Positions 17,317-26,467 of a stretch of 35,187 nt of DNA are shown here, piece after piece. The DNA is from Bacteroidota bacterium (lineage in GTDB: Bacteria; Bacteroidota; Bacteroidia; CAILMK01; JAAYUY01). Under the pieces are notes generated by a model. It saw only the letters and a program-made list of their open reading frames with translations, made no database searches and was not told the DNA's origin. Within the stretch, counting starts at the first letter, position 1, and the number at the start of each line of letters is the position of its first letter. The stretch covers positions 1 to 35,187 of the forward strand of contig JADHTG010000033.1 in the NCBI GenBank assembly GCA_016776505.1, given 5' to 3'. The translations under genes and the position numbers were made by a program.

Positions 17317-17349
17317 AGATTTGACAACTTTTTAAAAGTTGTCAAATCT
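17317..17349. repeat. Perfect 16-1-16 palindrome (AGATTTGACAACTTTT family)
   Basis: Left arm AGATTTGACAACTTTT (17317-17332) and right arm AAAAGTTGTCAAATCT (17334-17349) are perfectly complementary around a single T at 17333. It lies 41 bp past the kinase stop on the minus strand and upstream of floA. No T-tract follows on either strand, so it is not a standard intrinsic terminator. It resembles palindromic hairpins I recall from other Bacteroidota intergenic regions. Confidence 0.9.
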
Positions 17350-17390
17350 TGTTACCAGATACGATTAAGAAAAACATTAGTTTTATTAAA

Positions 17391-20300
17391 CTAATCTGTT
17401 AGATCACTCTCCTTCTTTTTAGTATAAAGAGGAAAAGAAATATAAAATGTGGTCCCAATATTTTTTTTGGTTTCATACCAGATCTCTCCGTTGGCAGAAC
17501 CGATAATGCGTTTGACGATCGCCAGTCCCAGGCCCATGCCTGAACTTTTGGTGCTGAAATTAGGCAGGAATATTTTTTCTTTTAACTCTTCAGGAATACC
17601 CTTCCCATTGTCTTTGAGACCAATGATCAGTTGATCCCCTTTCTGTTCTGTGCTTATTTCTACTTTGGGCTCCCTGCTTTCAGGTGTGGCCTGGAAAGCA
17701 TTCCTGATCAGGTTATTGAATGCCCGGTTTAACTGGCTTTCATCACCCAGTATAGTGGAACTTGGCGAATTCAGTTTGAGATCAATCAGGATTTTATCTG
17801 TTGACCGGTAAAAGTGGGCTACATCCTTCAGAATTTTATCAATGGATATCACTTTTTGCCTGGCTTCAGGCATGCGTGCAAAAGCAGAAAATTCTGTAGC
17901 AATATGCGACAAAGTGTTGATACGGCTAATTAATATTTGGGTGGTTTTTTTGAATCGTTCCTCCAGGTCATCGTCTTTGTTTTCCCATGCCTTTAACAAT
18001 TGCTGAAGGTTCAGTTTCATCGGGGTCAGGGGATTTTTTATTTCATGTGCTACCTGCTGCGCCATTTCACGCCAGGCAGATTCCCTTTCTGAGCGGGCCA
18101 GTACAGCAGCACTTTCCTCTACTTTTATTAACATTTTATTATACTCTGCAATTAAATTCCCGATTTCATCCCTGCTATTCCAGCTTATCTGGATATTGGG
18201 TTTCCCTAATTGAATGTCGCTCAGGTGTCTCTTTATAATTTCAAGAGGTTCAGTAAAGGTATTGGCGATAATAATTGATATCAGTATAATCAACAAAAAG
18301 AGAAAAACATAGATATTAACGATGGTCACTATGAGGTTGGTGATTTCTTCCTTGTTTTCTTTTTCTTTAGCAAAATAAGGCAGATTAATAAAACCTATGA
18401 TTTCGTTTTTGCTGTTGCGGATGGGTGAATAAGCGGATAAATACGTGATTTTTCCTCCAATTTTTTCATATTGAATCAATTGAGATTTTTGCAATATCCA
18501 TAAGTTGTAAAATGCTGAAGCATCTATCATTTGTGATATGATCTTGCGCTCGTATACAGGTATTTGAGAAGTAGCCGTTAATACTCCAAAACGATCGAAG
18601 ACATTAATATCAGTCCGAAATAAATCTGCTGCATTAATTATTTTGGCATATAAATCATCCTCGTAAACAGAATTCTGATCAAAATAGGAGTATAAGCTTT
18701 CATTCACAATTTTAATTTCTTTCTGAAGTTTTATTTCCGTGTTTTTTATTGAATTCAAACTGATAAAACGAATGGTGGCAAAACCAGTCAGGAATAAAGC
18801 AAAAAAGATAGAAATGAGTATGGTAAGTTGAATTTTACCTTTAAAGTACATATGTGGAATGGGATTCAAGCTGGTCCAGAATTTTTTGGAAAAGAGGTTG
18901 TTTTCGCTTATATTACTGATTACCTGGATAATATAATATCCAACTCCCAGTAGCAGGGTGGATAATATAAACAATACTGAAAACAGGGCCAGTGATGTGA
19001 AAACATTGTTCACCTGTTTGCTCATAATAATGGTAACCTCATCATTCATCCGGTAAAACAGATGTTCGTATTTCTTTTCGTTGAAAAAGTAATAATGGTT
19101 CTGAATATCCGGCCTGGATAAAAAAGTAATAGGGTATGAATATTCTCCTTTCTGGTTCGATAATAAATTGTCAATATAAATGGCATAGGAATAGTTTTTC
19201 ATTTCTTCCTGCCTGCGGATATGGTGTTCAATGATCAGTTCAGGATAAACACTTTCTTCCAGAAAAGGCTTCTTTTTAAGTTCCAGTACCAGTTTCCCAA
19301 CTAATTTTTCTTTTTTCTCTATTTCCAGATTGATGATGTAGACAGGTGCTCCATCAAATGTATTTCTGAAATAAAGCATGCCACTGCTATCTACTACCTG
19401 GCACTGCTTTATCACATCCAGGTAGTTGCCATAGGGAATAAAAGTGTTGCTTTTAAATGGCTCACCCCGTGGCAAATATGTATTTACAACCAGGTCAAAA
19501 TTGCTAAAGTAACCTGAAAAATAGATTTGCTTAAGTCGCTTCTTTAGCAGCGCTTTGGATATTAATGGATTATAATAGTAGGATTTGATGTAATCATCTT
19601 CGTTGATTTCTGTTATTTCATCCAGGATTAATTGTTCACCAATAGCATCTCTGTCGGTTGCTACAGTGGTAATAAGTAATTTCCGATTTTCCTTTTCTTT
19701 GTTATCATTGGCAGAAATTATTTGGTGGGCAGCAAAGCCGGAACTAATAAGAATAAATGCCAGCAATGAGTTCAAGCTTAATTGTTCTAATGAACCATAA
19801 AAGCTAAACAACAGCCACACGATAAGAGGGAACAGTATCTGCAGGTAAGAATAGCTTGGCTGATCCCTGAATATCAAATAATAAATCCCTGAAGGGATTA
19901 GAAATAAAACAAAACTCTTCCAAAATGCAAATTGCCTGATGTTGACAATTCTTACAAATAATGAACTGATATTCAGGAAAATGAACAGGAGAAAAAACAC
20001 AATCAGGAAGGCCAGAATACTGTACAGGTTAAAGCGGATGAATTCGCTCATATCCAAAGGAATGCTGCTGTTCATTACCATTCCCCTGATGAGCCTGGAA
20101 ACGAAAGTTACAGCCAACAACATGACAAAGAAGAGAAAGGGCAATAGAATCAGCTGGATATTTTCATTTTTTGGAGGGTTGAACCGAATTTGTTTGCCGA
20201 GAATAAACAGTAACCAGGATACAAGGAAAACCGTCATGTAAAGATCTCCAATCGATCCGAGAAAATCTGAACTTGCATAAACCACAGGTTGAAATACCTG

Positions 20301-21101
20301 GTGTGAAAAGATAACTTTCGGAACACCGAATACTTTCCATCCTAAAAATGTAATGAGTAAGGTAACTCCTGTTATTAAATATCCCCGAAATGTTCTTTTT
20401 TCCTTTAAAAGTTTGATAATCTGCCTGTTGAGAAATACAAAAATGATCAGCGCTGCAATCAAATATAAAACCAGTACCAAATCATGTGGTTTGGTATTTT
20501 TTAATGGTTTAATTTGAAAAAGGACTTCATTTTTTAGGTTTGTAATGGCATAATGATTATTCTGAATATTTTCTTCCCCGCTTTTAACAATCTTAAAATG
20601 ATTGGTGGATTTACCGAGCTGAAATTTGTTTTTGAGGTAATTATTTTCATATGGGTAGGCAGATTCAGCAGGGATTAATGCAGTAAACAGATAATCACCT
20701 GAACGCCGGTTTACCTGGAGATAATAGCCATTTGCCAGAAATTGTAATTTTAAATCATTTTCAGGCAATATAATTTTTTCAGGAATGACCTTATTACTGG
20801 TCCAAAGTACCAACTGCGTGTTTTGAAATATATAAAAGAAAATCCTTTTTTCTCTGGCGATATCAAGCAGTTTATCCAGTGTTTCATAATATTCTTCCGG
20901 CGGAATACTCTCATAATTATTGAATAATTCAAGACATATCCTTTCCTTTTCATTTACTTCTTTCTGAATTTTATTGGACTGTATTTTATTATTCAGATTT
21001 GGAGCAATACGCTCTTGAGTAAAATCTACGAATATGCTCGCAATCAGGACCAAAATCCCAATTTGCAGTAAACGAAAATTATTTTTGTAAAGTCCGGTCA
21101 T
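17391..21101 (-). CDS. Very large NtrY-like membrane sensor histidine kinase
   Basis: This 1236-residue protein has its kinase core at the C-terminus. A HAMP segment lies at about 940-993 (PLEIIKRHLSDIQLGKPN, RDEIGNLIAEYNKM). Phosphoacceptor H1019 is in QVAHEIKNPLTPMKLNL. The HATPase has NLIRNAFQAT, DNGKGIPEE and SGMGLGLAIVKRI. The AHEIKNPLTP form is typical of NtrY. The input part is exceptional: one N-terminal helix, an extracytoplasmic segment (~30-200), about seven to nine helices (~205-460), a second large soluble segment (~470-705), two more helices, a third sensor segment, then the helix before HAMP. No response regulator is adjacent, so the partner is unknown. A promoter-like TTG-N20-CAATTTTG lies upstream (21151-21121). 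Confidence 0.92.
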   Translation of the reverse strand: MTGLYKNNFRLLQIGILVLIASIFVDFTQERIAPNLNNKIQSNKIQKEVNEKERICLELFNNYESIPPEEYYETLDKLLDIAREKRIFFYIFQNTQLVLWTSNKVIPEKIILPENDLKLQFLANGYYLQVNRRSGDYLFTALIPAESAYPYENNYLKNKFQLGKSTNHFKIVKSGEENIQNNHYAITNLKNEVLFQIKPLKNTKPHDLVLVLYLIAALIIFVFLNRQIIKLLKEKRTFRGYLITGVTLLITFLGWKVFGVPKVIFSHQVFQPVVYASSDFLGSIGDLYMTVFLVSWLLFILGKQIRFNPPKNENIQLILLPFLFFVMLLAVTFVSRLIRGMVMNSSIPLDMSEFIRFNLYSILAFLIVFFLLFIFLNISSLFVRIVNIRQFAFWKSFVLFLIPSGIYYLIFRDQPSYSYLQILFPLIVWLLFSFYGSLEQLSLNSLLAFILISSGFAAHQIISANDNKEKENRKLLITTVATDRDAIGEQLILDEITEINEDDYIKSYYYNPLISKALLKKRLKQIYFSGYFSNFDLVVNTYLPRGEPFKSNTFIPYGNYLDVIKQCQVVDSSGMLYFRNTFDGAPVYIINLEIEKKEKLVGKLVLELKKKPFLEESVYPELIIEHHIRRQEEMKNYSYAIYIDNLLSNQKGEYSYPITFLSRPDIQNHYYFFNEKKYEHLFYRMNDEVTIIMSKQVNNVFTSLALFSVLFILSTLLLGVGYYIIQVISNISENNLFSKKFWTSLNPIPHMYFKGKIQLTILISIFFALFLTGFATIRFISLNSIKNTEIKLQKEIKIVNESLYSYFDQNSVYEDDLYAKIINAADLFRTDINVFDRFGVLTATSQIPVYERKIISQMIDASAFYNLWILQKSQLIQYEKIGGKITYLSAYSPIRNSKNEIIGFINLPYFAKEKENKEEITNLIVTIVNIYVFLFLLIILISIIIANTFTEPLEIIKRHLSDIQLGKPNIQISWNSRDEIGNLIAEYNKMLIKVEESAAVLARSERESAWREMAQQVAHEIKNPLTPMKLNLQQLLKAWENKDDDLEERFKKTTQILISRINTLSHIATEFSAFARMPEARQKVISIDKILKDVAHFYRSTDKILIDLKLNSPSSTILGDESQLNRAFNNLIRNAFQATPESREPKVEISTEQKGDQLIIGLKDNGKGIPEELKEKIFLPNFSTKSSGMGLGLAIVKRIIGSANGEIWYETKKNIGTTFYISFPLYTKKKESDLTD

Positions 21102-21120
21102 TTAATGATATGAGTCAATA

Positions 21121-21151
21121 CAAAATTGCGTTATAATAATTGAATAAGCAA
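21121..21151 (-). promoter_or_regulatory. Possible promoter for the large sensor kinase
   Basis: On the minus strand TTG (21151-21149) is followed after 20 bp by CAATTTTG (21128-21121), one mismatch from TAnnTTTG. It lies about 20 bp before the kinase ATG. Correct spacing is the main support. Confidence 0.35.
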
Positions 21152-21190
21152 TAAATATGCTTTCAATTCGATACACTTCTTGTAATCAGC

Positions 21191-21198
21191 TAACTTTG
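21191..21198 (+). promoter_or_regulatory. -7 promoter box for hflX
   Basis: TAACTTTG matches TAnnTTTG exactly. The predicted leader to the hflX ATG at 21311 is about 105 nt. No well-spaced -33 box is visible. Confidence 0.35.
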
Positions 21199-21310
21199 TA
21201 GTTCGATTGGCATATGGGGAAATTTATCCATTACCACTTTGGTATTGAGAGGATTATTGTAATAATGAATAAATTATGCATTTAAAATGACTATAAGCAA
21301 ATGACAATAT

Positions 21311-22480
21311 ATGGTGGATAAAGTGGTTATTGTTGGAATTATTACACAACAGGACAGGGAGGAAGCAATAAACGAGAACCTGGAAGAATTGGCATTTCTT
21401 GTTTTTACTGCAGGGGCTAAGGTAATTGGTCGTTTTACCCAAAAGCTGGACAAAGCCAACAGAAAAACTTTTGTTGGTTCAGGTAAACTCCAGGAGATCA
21501 AAGAATTTGTAAAAGAAAATGATGTGTCACTGGTTGTTTTTGATGATGAACTGGGTCCAAATCAAATCAGGAATATTGAGAAAGTATTGGATTGTTTCAT
21601 CATGGACAGAACCAATCTCATACTGGATATCTTTGCGAAAAGGGCACAGACTGCACAGTCAAAAGCACAGGTGGAATTAGCACAGTATGAATATTTATTG
21701 CCGAGGTTGACGGGTTTATGGACTCACCTGGAAAGACAAAAGGGGGGGATCGGATTAAGAGGCCCCGGGGAAACTGAGATTGAAACGGACAGGAGGATCA
21801 TCAGGAATAAGATTTCTCTTCTCAAGAAGAAATTACAATCTATTGATAAGCAGAATAAAATTCAAAGGAAAAACCGGGCACAGAAGGTGAGAGTGGCTTT
21901 GGTAGGATATACCAATGCAGGGAAATCAACCATCATGAATATGTTGAGCAAATCCAATGTGTTTGCTGAGGATAAATTATTCGCGACCCTGGATACAACT
22001 GTTCGAAATGTGGTGATTGATCAGATTACATTTCTATTATCGGACACTGTTGGTTTTATCAGGAAATTACCCCACAGACTGGTGGAGAGTTTTAAATCAA
22101 CTCTTGATGAAGCCCGGGAGGCTGATATCCTGATCCATGTAATTGACCTATCTCATCCTGATTTTGAACAGCAAATGCAAACGGTTAATCAGACACTGGC
22201 CGAGCTTCATGTAGATCATAAACCTACTTTGGTTTTGTTCAACAAGATCGATAATCTGGCTGCTGAGTTCCTGGATGAATGGGGCCTGGAGAAGCATAAT
22301 GGAACCCTTAATATGGATCAATTGCAAAAAACATATTTTGCTAGTGAACATCCTCACAGCATGTTCATTTCAGCTATTCATAAAACAAATATTGCTGAAT
22401 TCAGAAAAATTCTACTGAATATGGTAATCGATACTTACAAAAAGGTCTATCCTCACTTTCCGCTGACGGTGAGTAGCTGA
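21311..22480 (+). CDS. hflX: Ribosome-associated GTPase HflX
   Basis: This 389-residue GTPase splits and rescues stalled or stress-arrested ribosomes. The N-terminal nucleotide-binding-like domain has FVGSGKLQEIKEFV and VVFDDELGPNQIRNIE. The linker is marked by GGIGLRGPGETEIETDRR, a hallmark of HflX. The G domain follows with GYTNAGKST (G1, around residues 198-207), LFATLDTTVR (G2), DTVGFIRKLP (G3), FNKID (G4) and ISAIHK (G5). Length is normal. It is divergent from the large kinase with a 209-bp spacer and stands alone. The downstream spacer holds interspersed repeats instead of a clear terminator. Confidence 0.97.
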   Translation: MVDKVVIVGIITQQDREEAINENLEELAFLVFTAGAKVIGRFTQKLDKANRKTFVGSGKLQEIKEFVKENDVSLVVFDDELGPNQIRNIEKVLDCFIMDRTNLILDIFAKRAQTAQSKAQVELAQYEYLLPRLTGLWTHLERQKGGIGLRGPGETEIETDRRIIRNKISLLKKKLQSIDKQNKIQRKNRAQKVRVALVGYTNAGKSTIMNMLSKSNVFAEDKLFATLDTTVRNVVIDQITFLLSDTVGFIRKLPHRLVESFKSTLDEAREADILIHVIDLSHPDFEQQMQTVNQTLAELHVDHKPTLVLFNKIDNLAAEFLDEWGLEKHNGTLNMDQLQKTYFASEHPHSMFISAIHKTNIAEFRKILLNMVIDTYKKVYPHFPLTVSS

Positions 22481-22510
22481 GAGATCAGGTGGTAGGTTTT
22501 TTATTGAAAG

Positions 22511-22622
22511 TAAAAAGTAATGCCGAAGGCATCCCTTCGGGAAAAGGCAAAAGTAAAAAGTATATAATGCTTTAGCAGATAAAAAAACTTAGTGCCTTCG
22601 CGTTTTGGTGGTTAAAATAGAA
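22511..22622. repeat. Interspersed repeat fragments between hflX and a lipoprotein gene
   Basis: The convergent spacer contains AAGTAAAAAGT-type direct repeats flanking a perfect hairpin: CCGAAGG 22523-22529, loop CATC, CCTTCGG 22534-22540. It is followed by ACTTAGTGCCTTCGCG and GTGGTTAAAA. I recall similar strings scattered in intergenic regions of other Bacteroidota. No ORF is present. Confidence 0.6.
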
Positions 22623-22671
22623 TTCCAAAGCAGGCCTGAGGATTGAAAATAAAAATCCAAAACAGCTATTG

Positions 22672-23268
22672 TTAATAATCCGAAACCCTCTCCGTTGTTT
22701 TTTGATATACCAGCTTATTCAGGCTTTTGTAGTTTTCAGATCCGGTAAGCGCTTCCAAATCACTGTAGGCAATCCAGAAAAGGGGCATCTCATTTAGTTC
22801 AACACCTGCAATTACAGGTTTGTAAGTAATAGCAAATGCGTTGGGTGCAACGGAATAGGTGTTTGATCCTGTATTGATGGACCAGACATGAGAAATTTCA
22901 TAGCCCGTAATATCCGTCAGTCGGAATAAATGAGTAATGACCGTATCAATGAAATAATCAGGATAATCAGGGTCAGGTACCAGTTCAATTGCTTCTTCCA
23001 AAGAACCTGCTTTTTTTGCTTCCTCTAATGTCATTTTTGAACTCTCCAGCAGGCTGTCATTCGCATAGGCACTGATTTTCCCTTCTGTAACAGCATGGTA
23101 AATTTTTTCATTCACGGATGCCAGAAATCCCGGGCCTAAAACTGAAATATCCATAATAGTGCGGGTATAGTTAATTTCACCAGCAGATGAATTGACATTC
23201 CTTTCTTTGCAGCTGTTCAGCAATAGTATTCCAATTAATGAAATAAGAATCAAAGGTTTTTTATTCAT
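22672..23268 (-). CDS. Small lipoprotein resembling GldN/PorN
   Basis: The start is placed at the ATG at 23268 (198 residues), which gives a lipoprotein signal with C20 in LLLNSC and a 10-bp gap from the upstream gene; a longer in-frame start would overlap that gene. The rest recalls GldN/PorN of the T9SS ring in order: NEKIYHAVTEGKISAYAND (compare a conserved aliphatic-rich 'G-K-(I/V)-xx-Y' stretch), YEISHVWSINT, a VAPNAFAIT segment and ELNEMPLFWIAYSDLEAL (compare PLFW). GldN is normally soluble in the periplasm and next to gldKLM; this one is a lipoprotein on its own. The homology is from memory and moderate; function unknown. It is the last gene of the trxB-comF-beta-helix run. Confidence 0.75.
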   Translation of the reverse strand: MNKKPLILISLIGILLLNSCKERNVNSSAGEINYTRTIMDISVLGPGFLASVNEKIYHAVTEGKISAYANDSLLESSKMTLEEAKKAGSLEEAIELVPDPDYPDYFIDTVITHLFRLTDITGYEISHVWSINTGSNTYSVAPNAFAITYKPVIAGVELNEMPLFWIAYSDLEALTGSENYKSLNKLVYQKTTERVSDY

Positions 23269-23278
23269 GATTATATAT

Positions 23279-24679
23279 TTAATTCTTATACTCCAAGGCT
23301 CCCAAATCAGGTTTCCCATCTTTTCTTTCAAAACCACTGAAATCATACTTTAGGTAAGGAGTCAAGCCAGTAATAGCTGGATCTCCCTGGTTTATTGCAA
23401 GGGATGCAGAGTCCAGTTCGTAATTATAATTGCAGGGATTTATAAATTTTGGATCCTTGTTCATAATATTTCCAAAATCATTGAATTCAGTATGTTTGGT
23501 AGTTATCATTGTATTTGAAATAGAAATACTGCTTTGGCCACCTCCAGTCTTTCTGAAATCCGTTTCCTCTTCTTTTGGCCCCCAGATAATTGAATTGGCA
23601 ATGACTACATTCAGATCATTTAAGTAGCTGCCATTATCGGTATTAAAAAAAGACAGCGCTGGATCATGGCTGTAGCACTGGCAGGAATTATGGGCAAAAG
23701 TTGAATGATAGAACTCATAATTGCCCCCCAGTTCACCCACAACCAGGTATTTACAGCAATTGCTGACGATACAGTTAAACCCAATGATATGAGCAGTATA
23801 ACCTACAATACCCACTACACTCATATTCTCCACTTTCACGTTTTCCAGCAATAAATTGGGATTGGTATTTATCGGGAGAGAATCTACTCGAATGCCAATC
23901 ATGCCATTTCGTATTTCAGCATTTCGAATGACATTGTCTTTGCTTTCACGTATAAAATGGATGCCCCACCACTGGCCCGGAATATCCTGGTAATATATTT
24001 CTGGCCGTATTCCCTGGAAAATAACCGGATTATTCGTATCTCCCAGAACTTCCAAAGTTCCCCAAACAAAAATGCCTGAAAAATTATCTGAATAAATTTT
24101 AACCCCCGGTTTAATGGTGAGTTTGCAATTTTCATCCACCCCTATATGATTGGAAATAACATATGGCAAGTCAGAATCCCAAACAGTATTGCATTCTAGA
24201 ATCGAGTCGCGAAGAAAATTAGCATTTTGGCCCCAGGTCATCAGTTTAACATCCTGTACATTCCCATTGGTCTGAAATACAATGGAATCTTTTACAATAA
24301 AGGGTAGCTGAAAGCTGTTTGGATCAATGGTTACATTCACAAAAATATAGATGCTGTCCTGTGGTAAAAGAGCATAATCTTTCAGGCTGGTGGCTGGTTC
24401 TCCGTCTATGTTAATCCGGTAAGATGAGAGCTTTCCTTCTGCCAGCTCAATAGAACTTATTTTAATGCTTTTTGCATGTGGATTATAAACCAGGAATCGC
24501 TGGGTTGCAGTTCCCAGGGTGGTAAACACAGTATCAAAAAATACGGTATCTGTTGAAAATGCAAGTTTGGCTTCAGGATTTGTAATAAAAATGTCTTTTC
24601 GGCAGGAAAACAGAAAGGCGGAACTACCAATAAGGATTAACAATCCAGCTATTATTATCTTCTTCTTTAACGACTTCAT
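23279..24679 (-). CDS. Lipoprotein with right-handed parallel beta-helix
   Basis: The ATG at 24679 (466 residues) is preferred over a TTG one codon upstream. The lipobox is FLFSC with C26. Residues ~35-150 form an Ig-like or ASPM-type beta domain (AFSTDTVFFDTVFTTLGTAT). The rest reads as a parallel beta-helix, with repeated short hydrophobic rungs such as LTIKPGVKIYSDNFSGIFVWG, GTLEVLG, VIRNAEIRNGMIGIRV and LLENVKVENMSVVGIVG. It ends KDGKPDLGALEYKN, a common close for such proteins. They are usually surface or periplasmic polysaccharide-associated proteins in Bacteroidota, without assigned activity. The gene lies 51 bp after comF and 10 bp before the GldN-like lipoprotein. Confidence 0.85.
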   Translation of the reverse strand: MKSLKKKIIIAGLLILIGSSAFLFSCRKDIFITNPEAKLAFSTDTVFFDTVFTTLGTATQRFLVYNPHAKSIKISSIELAEGKLSSYRINIDGEPATSLKDYALLPQDSIYIFVNVTIDPNSFQLPFIVKDSIVFQTNGNVQDVKLMTWGQNANFLRDSILECNTVWDSDLPYVISNHIGVDENCKLTIKPGVKIYSDNFSGIFVWGTLEVLGDTNNPVIFQGIRPEIYYQDIPGQWWGIHFIRESKDNVIRNAEIRNGMIGIRVDSLPINTNPNLLLENVKVENMSVVGIVGYTAHIIGFNCIVSNCCKYLVVGELGGNYEFYHSTFAHNSCQCYSHDPALSFFNTDNGSYLNDLNVVIANSIIWGPKEEETDFRKTGGGQSSISISNTMITTKHTEFNDFGNIMNKDPKFINPCNYNYELDSASLAINQGDPAITGLTPYLKYDFSGFERKDGKPDLGALEYKN

Positions 24680-24730
24680 CAATAAAAATGCCCTATTTCT
24701 GATTCACAAAACTACTCATAAATCATGGCA

Positions 24731-25438
24731 TTAAATGGAAGCAAATGCAATTGATGCCACACTTATTTTAATTTGATCACATTGCATTAACGCTTGACCA
24801 CAAGCTTCTATTGTTGATCCTGTTGTAATTACGTCATCCACCAATAATACATGCGTGTTTTTTAGTTCATCGGGATGCTTGATTGTAAAGATATCTTTTA
24901 CATTTTCCCATCGTTTATACCTGCTTTTGCGCGTTTGGGTTGAGGAAAAGATGTTTCTGGACAGGTTGGTGGAATTCAATTGCTTATTCATGCTTTCAGC
25001 AATTCCTCCCGCCAGTAATTCACTTTGGTTATAACCCCTTTTCTTTAATTTTTTGTGATGAAGCGGAACCGGAATAATATAATCCAGGTCAGATGCTAAA
25101 AAGCTGTTTTGCTTTAAATCATCACCAAACCATCTGCCCACATCATAGCCTAATTCTTTAAAGTTGTTGTATTTGATATGATGAAGTAATTTTTGTACCC
25201 TGCTATCCTTTGAAAAATAAAAATAGGAAGTAGCCCATTCAACAGGGATTCTGCCCCAGAAAACTTTGCTTACCGGATTATCTTTTATAAAATGAAAATG
25301 TGTTCTGGGTAAAGAGCTTTTGCATTCAAGGCAAATATCAGATTCATTCCGGTTCAATACACAGGAACAGGCCACGCAGTTCCGGGGATAAAAAAAATCG
25401 ATAGCATCCCTGAATAGTCCTTTCTTGTCATTTTGCAT
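24731..25438 (-). CDS. comF: ComF-family phosphoribosyltransferase-like protein
   Basis: This 235-residue protein has an N-terminal zinc ribbon with C21, C24, C36 and C39 (CVACSC and CLEC). It has the double-zinc-finger/PRTase arrangement of ComF: PVPLHHKKLKKRGYNQSELLAGGIA and the PRPP-binding VLLVDDVITTGSTIEAC. ComF takes part in DNA uptake and transformation in competent bacteria, but many non-competent species carry it and its reaction is unproven. It is slightly shorter than B. subtilis ComFC-like proteins. The position is 54 bp downstream of trxB on the same strand. Confidence 0.93.
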   Translation of the reverse strand: MQNDKKGLFRDAIDFFYPRNCVACSCVLNRNESDICLECKSSLPRTHFHFIKDNPVSKVFWGRIPVEWATSYFYFSKDSRVQKLLHHIKYNNFKELGYDVGRWFGDDLKQNSFLASDLDYIIPVPLHHKKLKKRGYNQSELLAGGIAESMNKQLNSTNLSRNIFSSTQTRKSRYKRWENVKDIFTIKHPDELKNTHVLLVDDVITTGSTIEACGQALMQCDQIKISVASIAFASI

Positions 25439-25492
25439 AAGAGTAGTTTTAAGCTGTTTAATCCGTCATTGTATCCGTAATGAATTCATCTT

Positions 25493-26425
25493 TTATTGAT
25501 CTCCAAGCCATCTTTCGGCATCTATAGCAGCCATACATCCACTGCCTGCGGCTGTAACTGCCTGCCTGTAAATTTTATCCTGCACATCACCCGAAGCAAA
25601 AACTCCCTCCACCTGTGTGCGGCTTGAACCGGGAATGGTTTTGATATATCCGGCTTCATCCAGCTGCAAGTATTCTTTAAAAATCGAAGTATTGGGTTTG
25701 TGTCCGATAGCCAGAAAAAATCCATCCACTTTAATGGTGGATTCTTCTCCTGTTTTATTGTTTTTAAGTAACACTCCATTTACCACTTTATCTCCCAAAA
25801 CTTCCATGGTATTTGTATTCCACAGGATTTCAATATTTTTTGTTTTGAACACCCTGTTTTGCATGGCTTTGGATGCCCTGAATTCGTCCCTGCGAACAAT
25901 CATGTACACTTTTTTACACAAGTTGGCCAAATAGGTTGCTTCTTCAGCTGCTGTATCTCCTCCGCCTACAACGGCCACATCTTTTCCTTTGTAAAAAAAG
26001 CCATCACAGGTAGCACAGCCAGAAACCCCGTTTCCTTTCAGTCTTGTTTCTGATTCCAGTCCCAGATATTGTGCTGTAGCACCCGTGGCAATAATTACAG
26101 CCTCGGCTTCCACTTCCTGGCTTTCGTCCACAATCACTTTAAAAGGTCGCTTGGAAAAGTCAACACTGGTCGCAACCCCAAAATTGATTTCAGTATCAAA
26201 ACGCTCAGCCTGTTTGCGCATGTCTTCCATTAATTTGGGTCCATCAATCATCTCGGGAAAACCAGGATAATTTTCAACTTCTGTTGTTGTAGTCAACTGT
26301 CCACCCATTTCCATTCCCGTATACATCACCGGTCTGAGGTCTGCTCTTGCAGCATAAATAGCTGCTGTATAACCGGCCGGACCGGATCCTAAAATCAATA
26401 CTTTTACTTTCTTTATATCAGACAT
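25493..26425 (-). CDS. trxB: Thioredoxin reductase
   Basis: This 310-residue NADPH:thioredoxin flavoprotein keeps thioredoxin reduced. The FAD motif is GSGPAGYTAA near the N-terminus, the redox pair is CATC (C137, C140), the NADPH motif GGGDTAAEEATYLA follows, and the C-terminal FAD motif is GDVQDKIYRQA. The start is the ATG at 26425. A longer in-frame start at 26470 would lie upstream of the likely transcript start, because a TAAATTTG -7 box sits at 26475-26468. Length fits TrxB. It heads a minus-strand run with comF and two lipoprotein genes, with 54-, 51- and 10-bp gaps. Confidence 0.97.
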   Translation of the reverse strand: MSDIKKVKVLILGSGPAGYTAAIYAARADLRPVMYTGMEMGGQLTTTTEVENYPGFPEMIDGPKLMEDMRKQAERFDTEINFGVATSVDFSKRPFKVIVDESQEVEAEAVIIATGATAQYLGLESETRLKGNGVSGCATCDGFFYKGKDVAVVGGGDTAAEEATYLANLCKKVYMIVRRDEFRASKAMQNRVFKTKNIEILWNTNTMEVLGDKVVNGVLLKNNKTGEESTIKVDGFFLAIGHKPNTSIFKEYLQLDEAGYIKTIPGSSRTQVEGVFASGDVQDKIYRQAVTAAGSGCMAAIDAERWLGDQ

Positions 26426-26467
26426 TTCATTTATTTTTTGTCGATTTTTAATCCATAATTGTGACGG

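Noticed and set aside
24731..25438. Evidence of natural competence
   Set aside because: ComF alone is widespread in non-competent bacteria, and no other competence gene is in the window.
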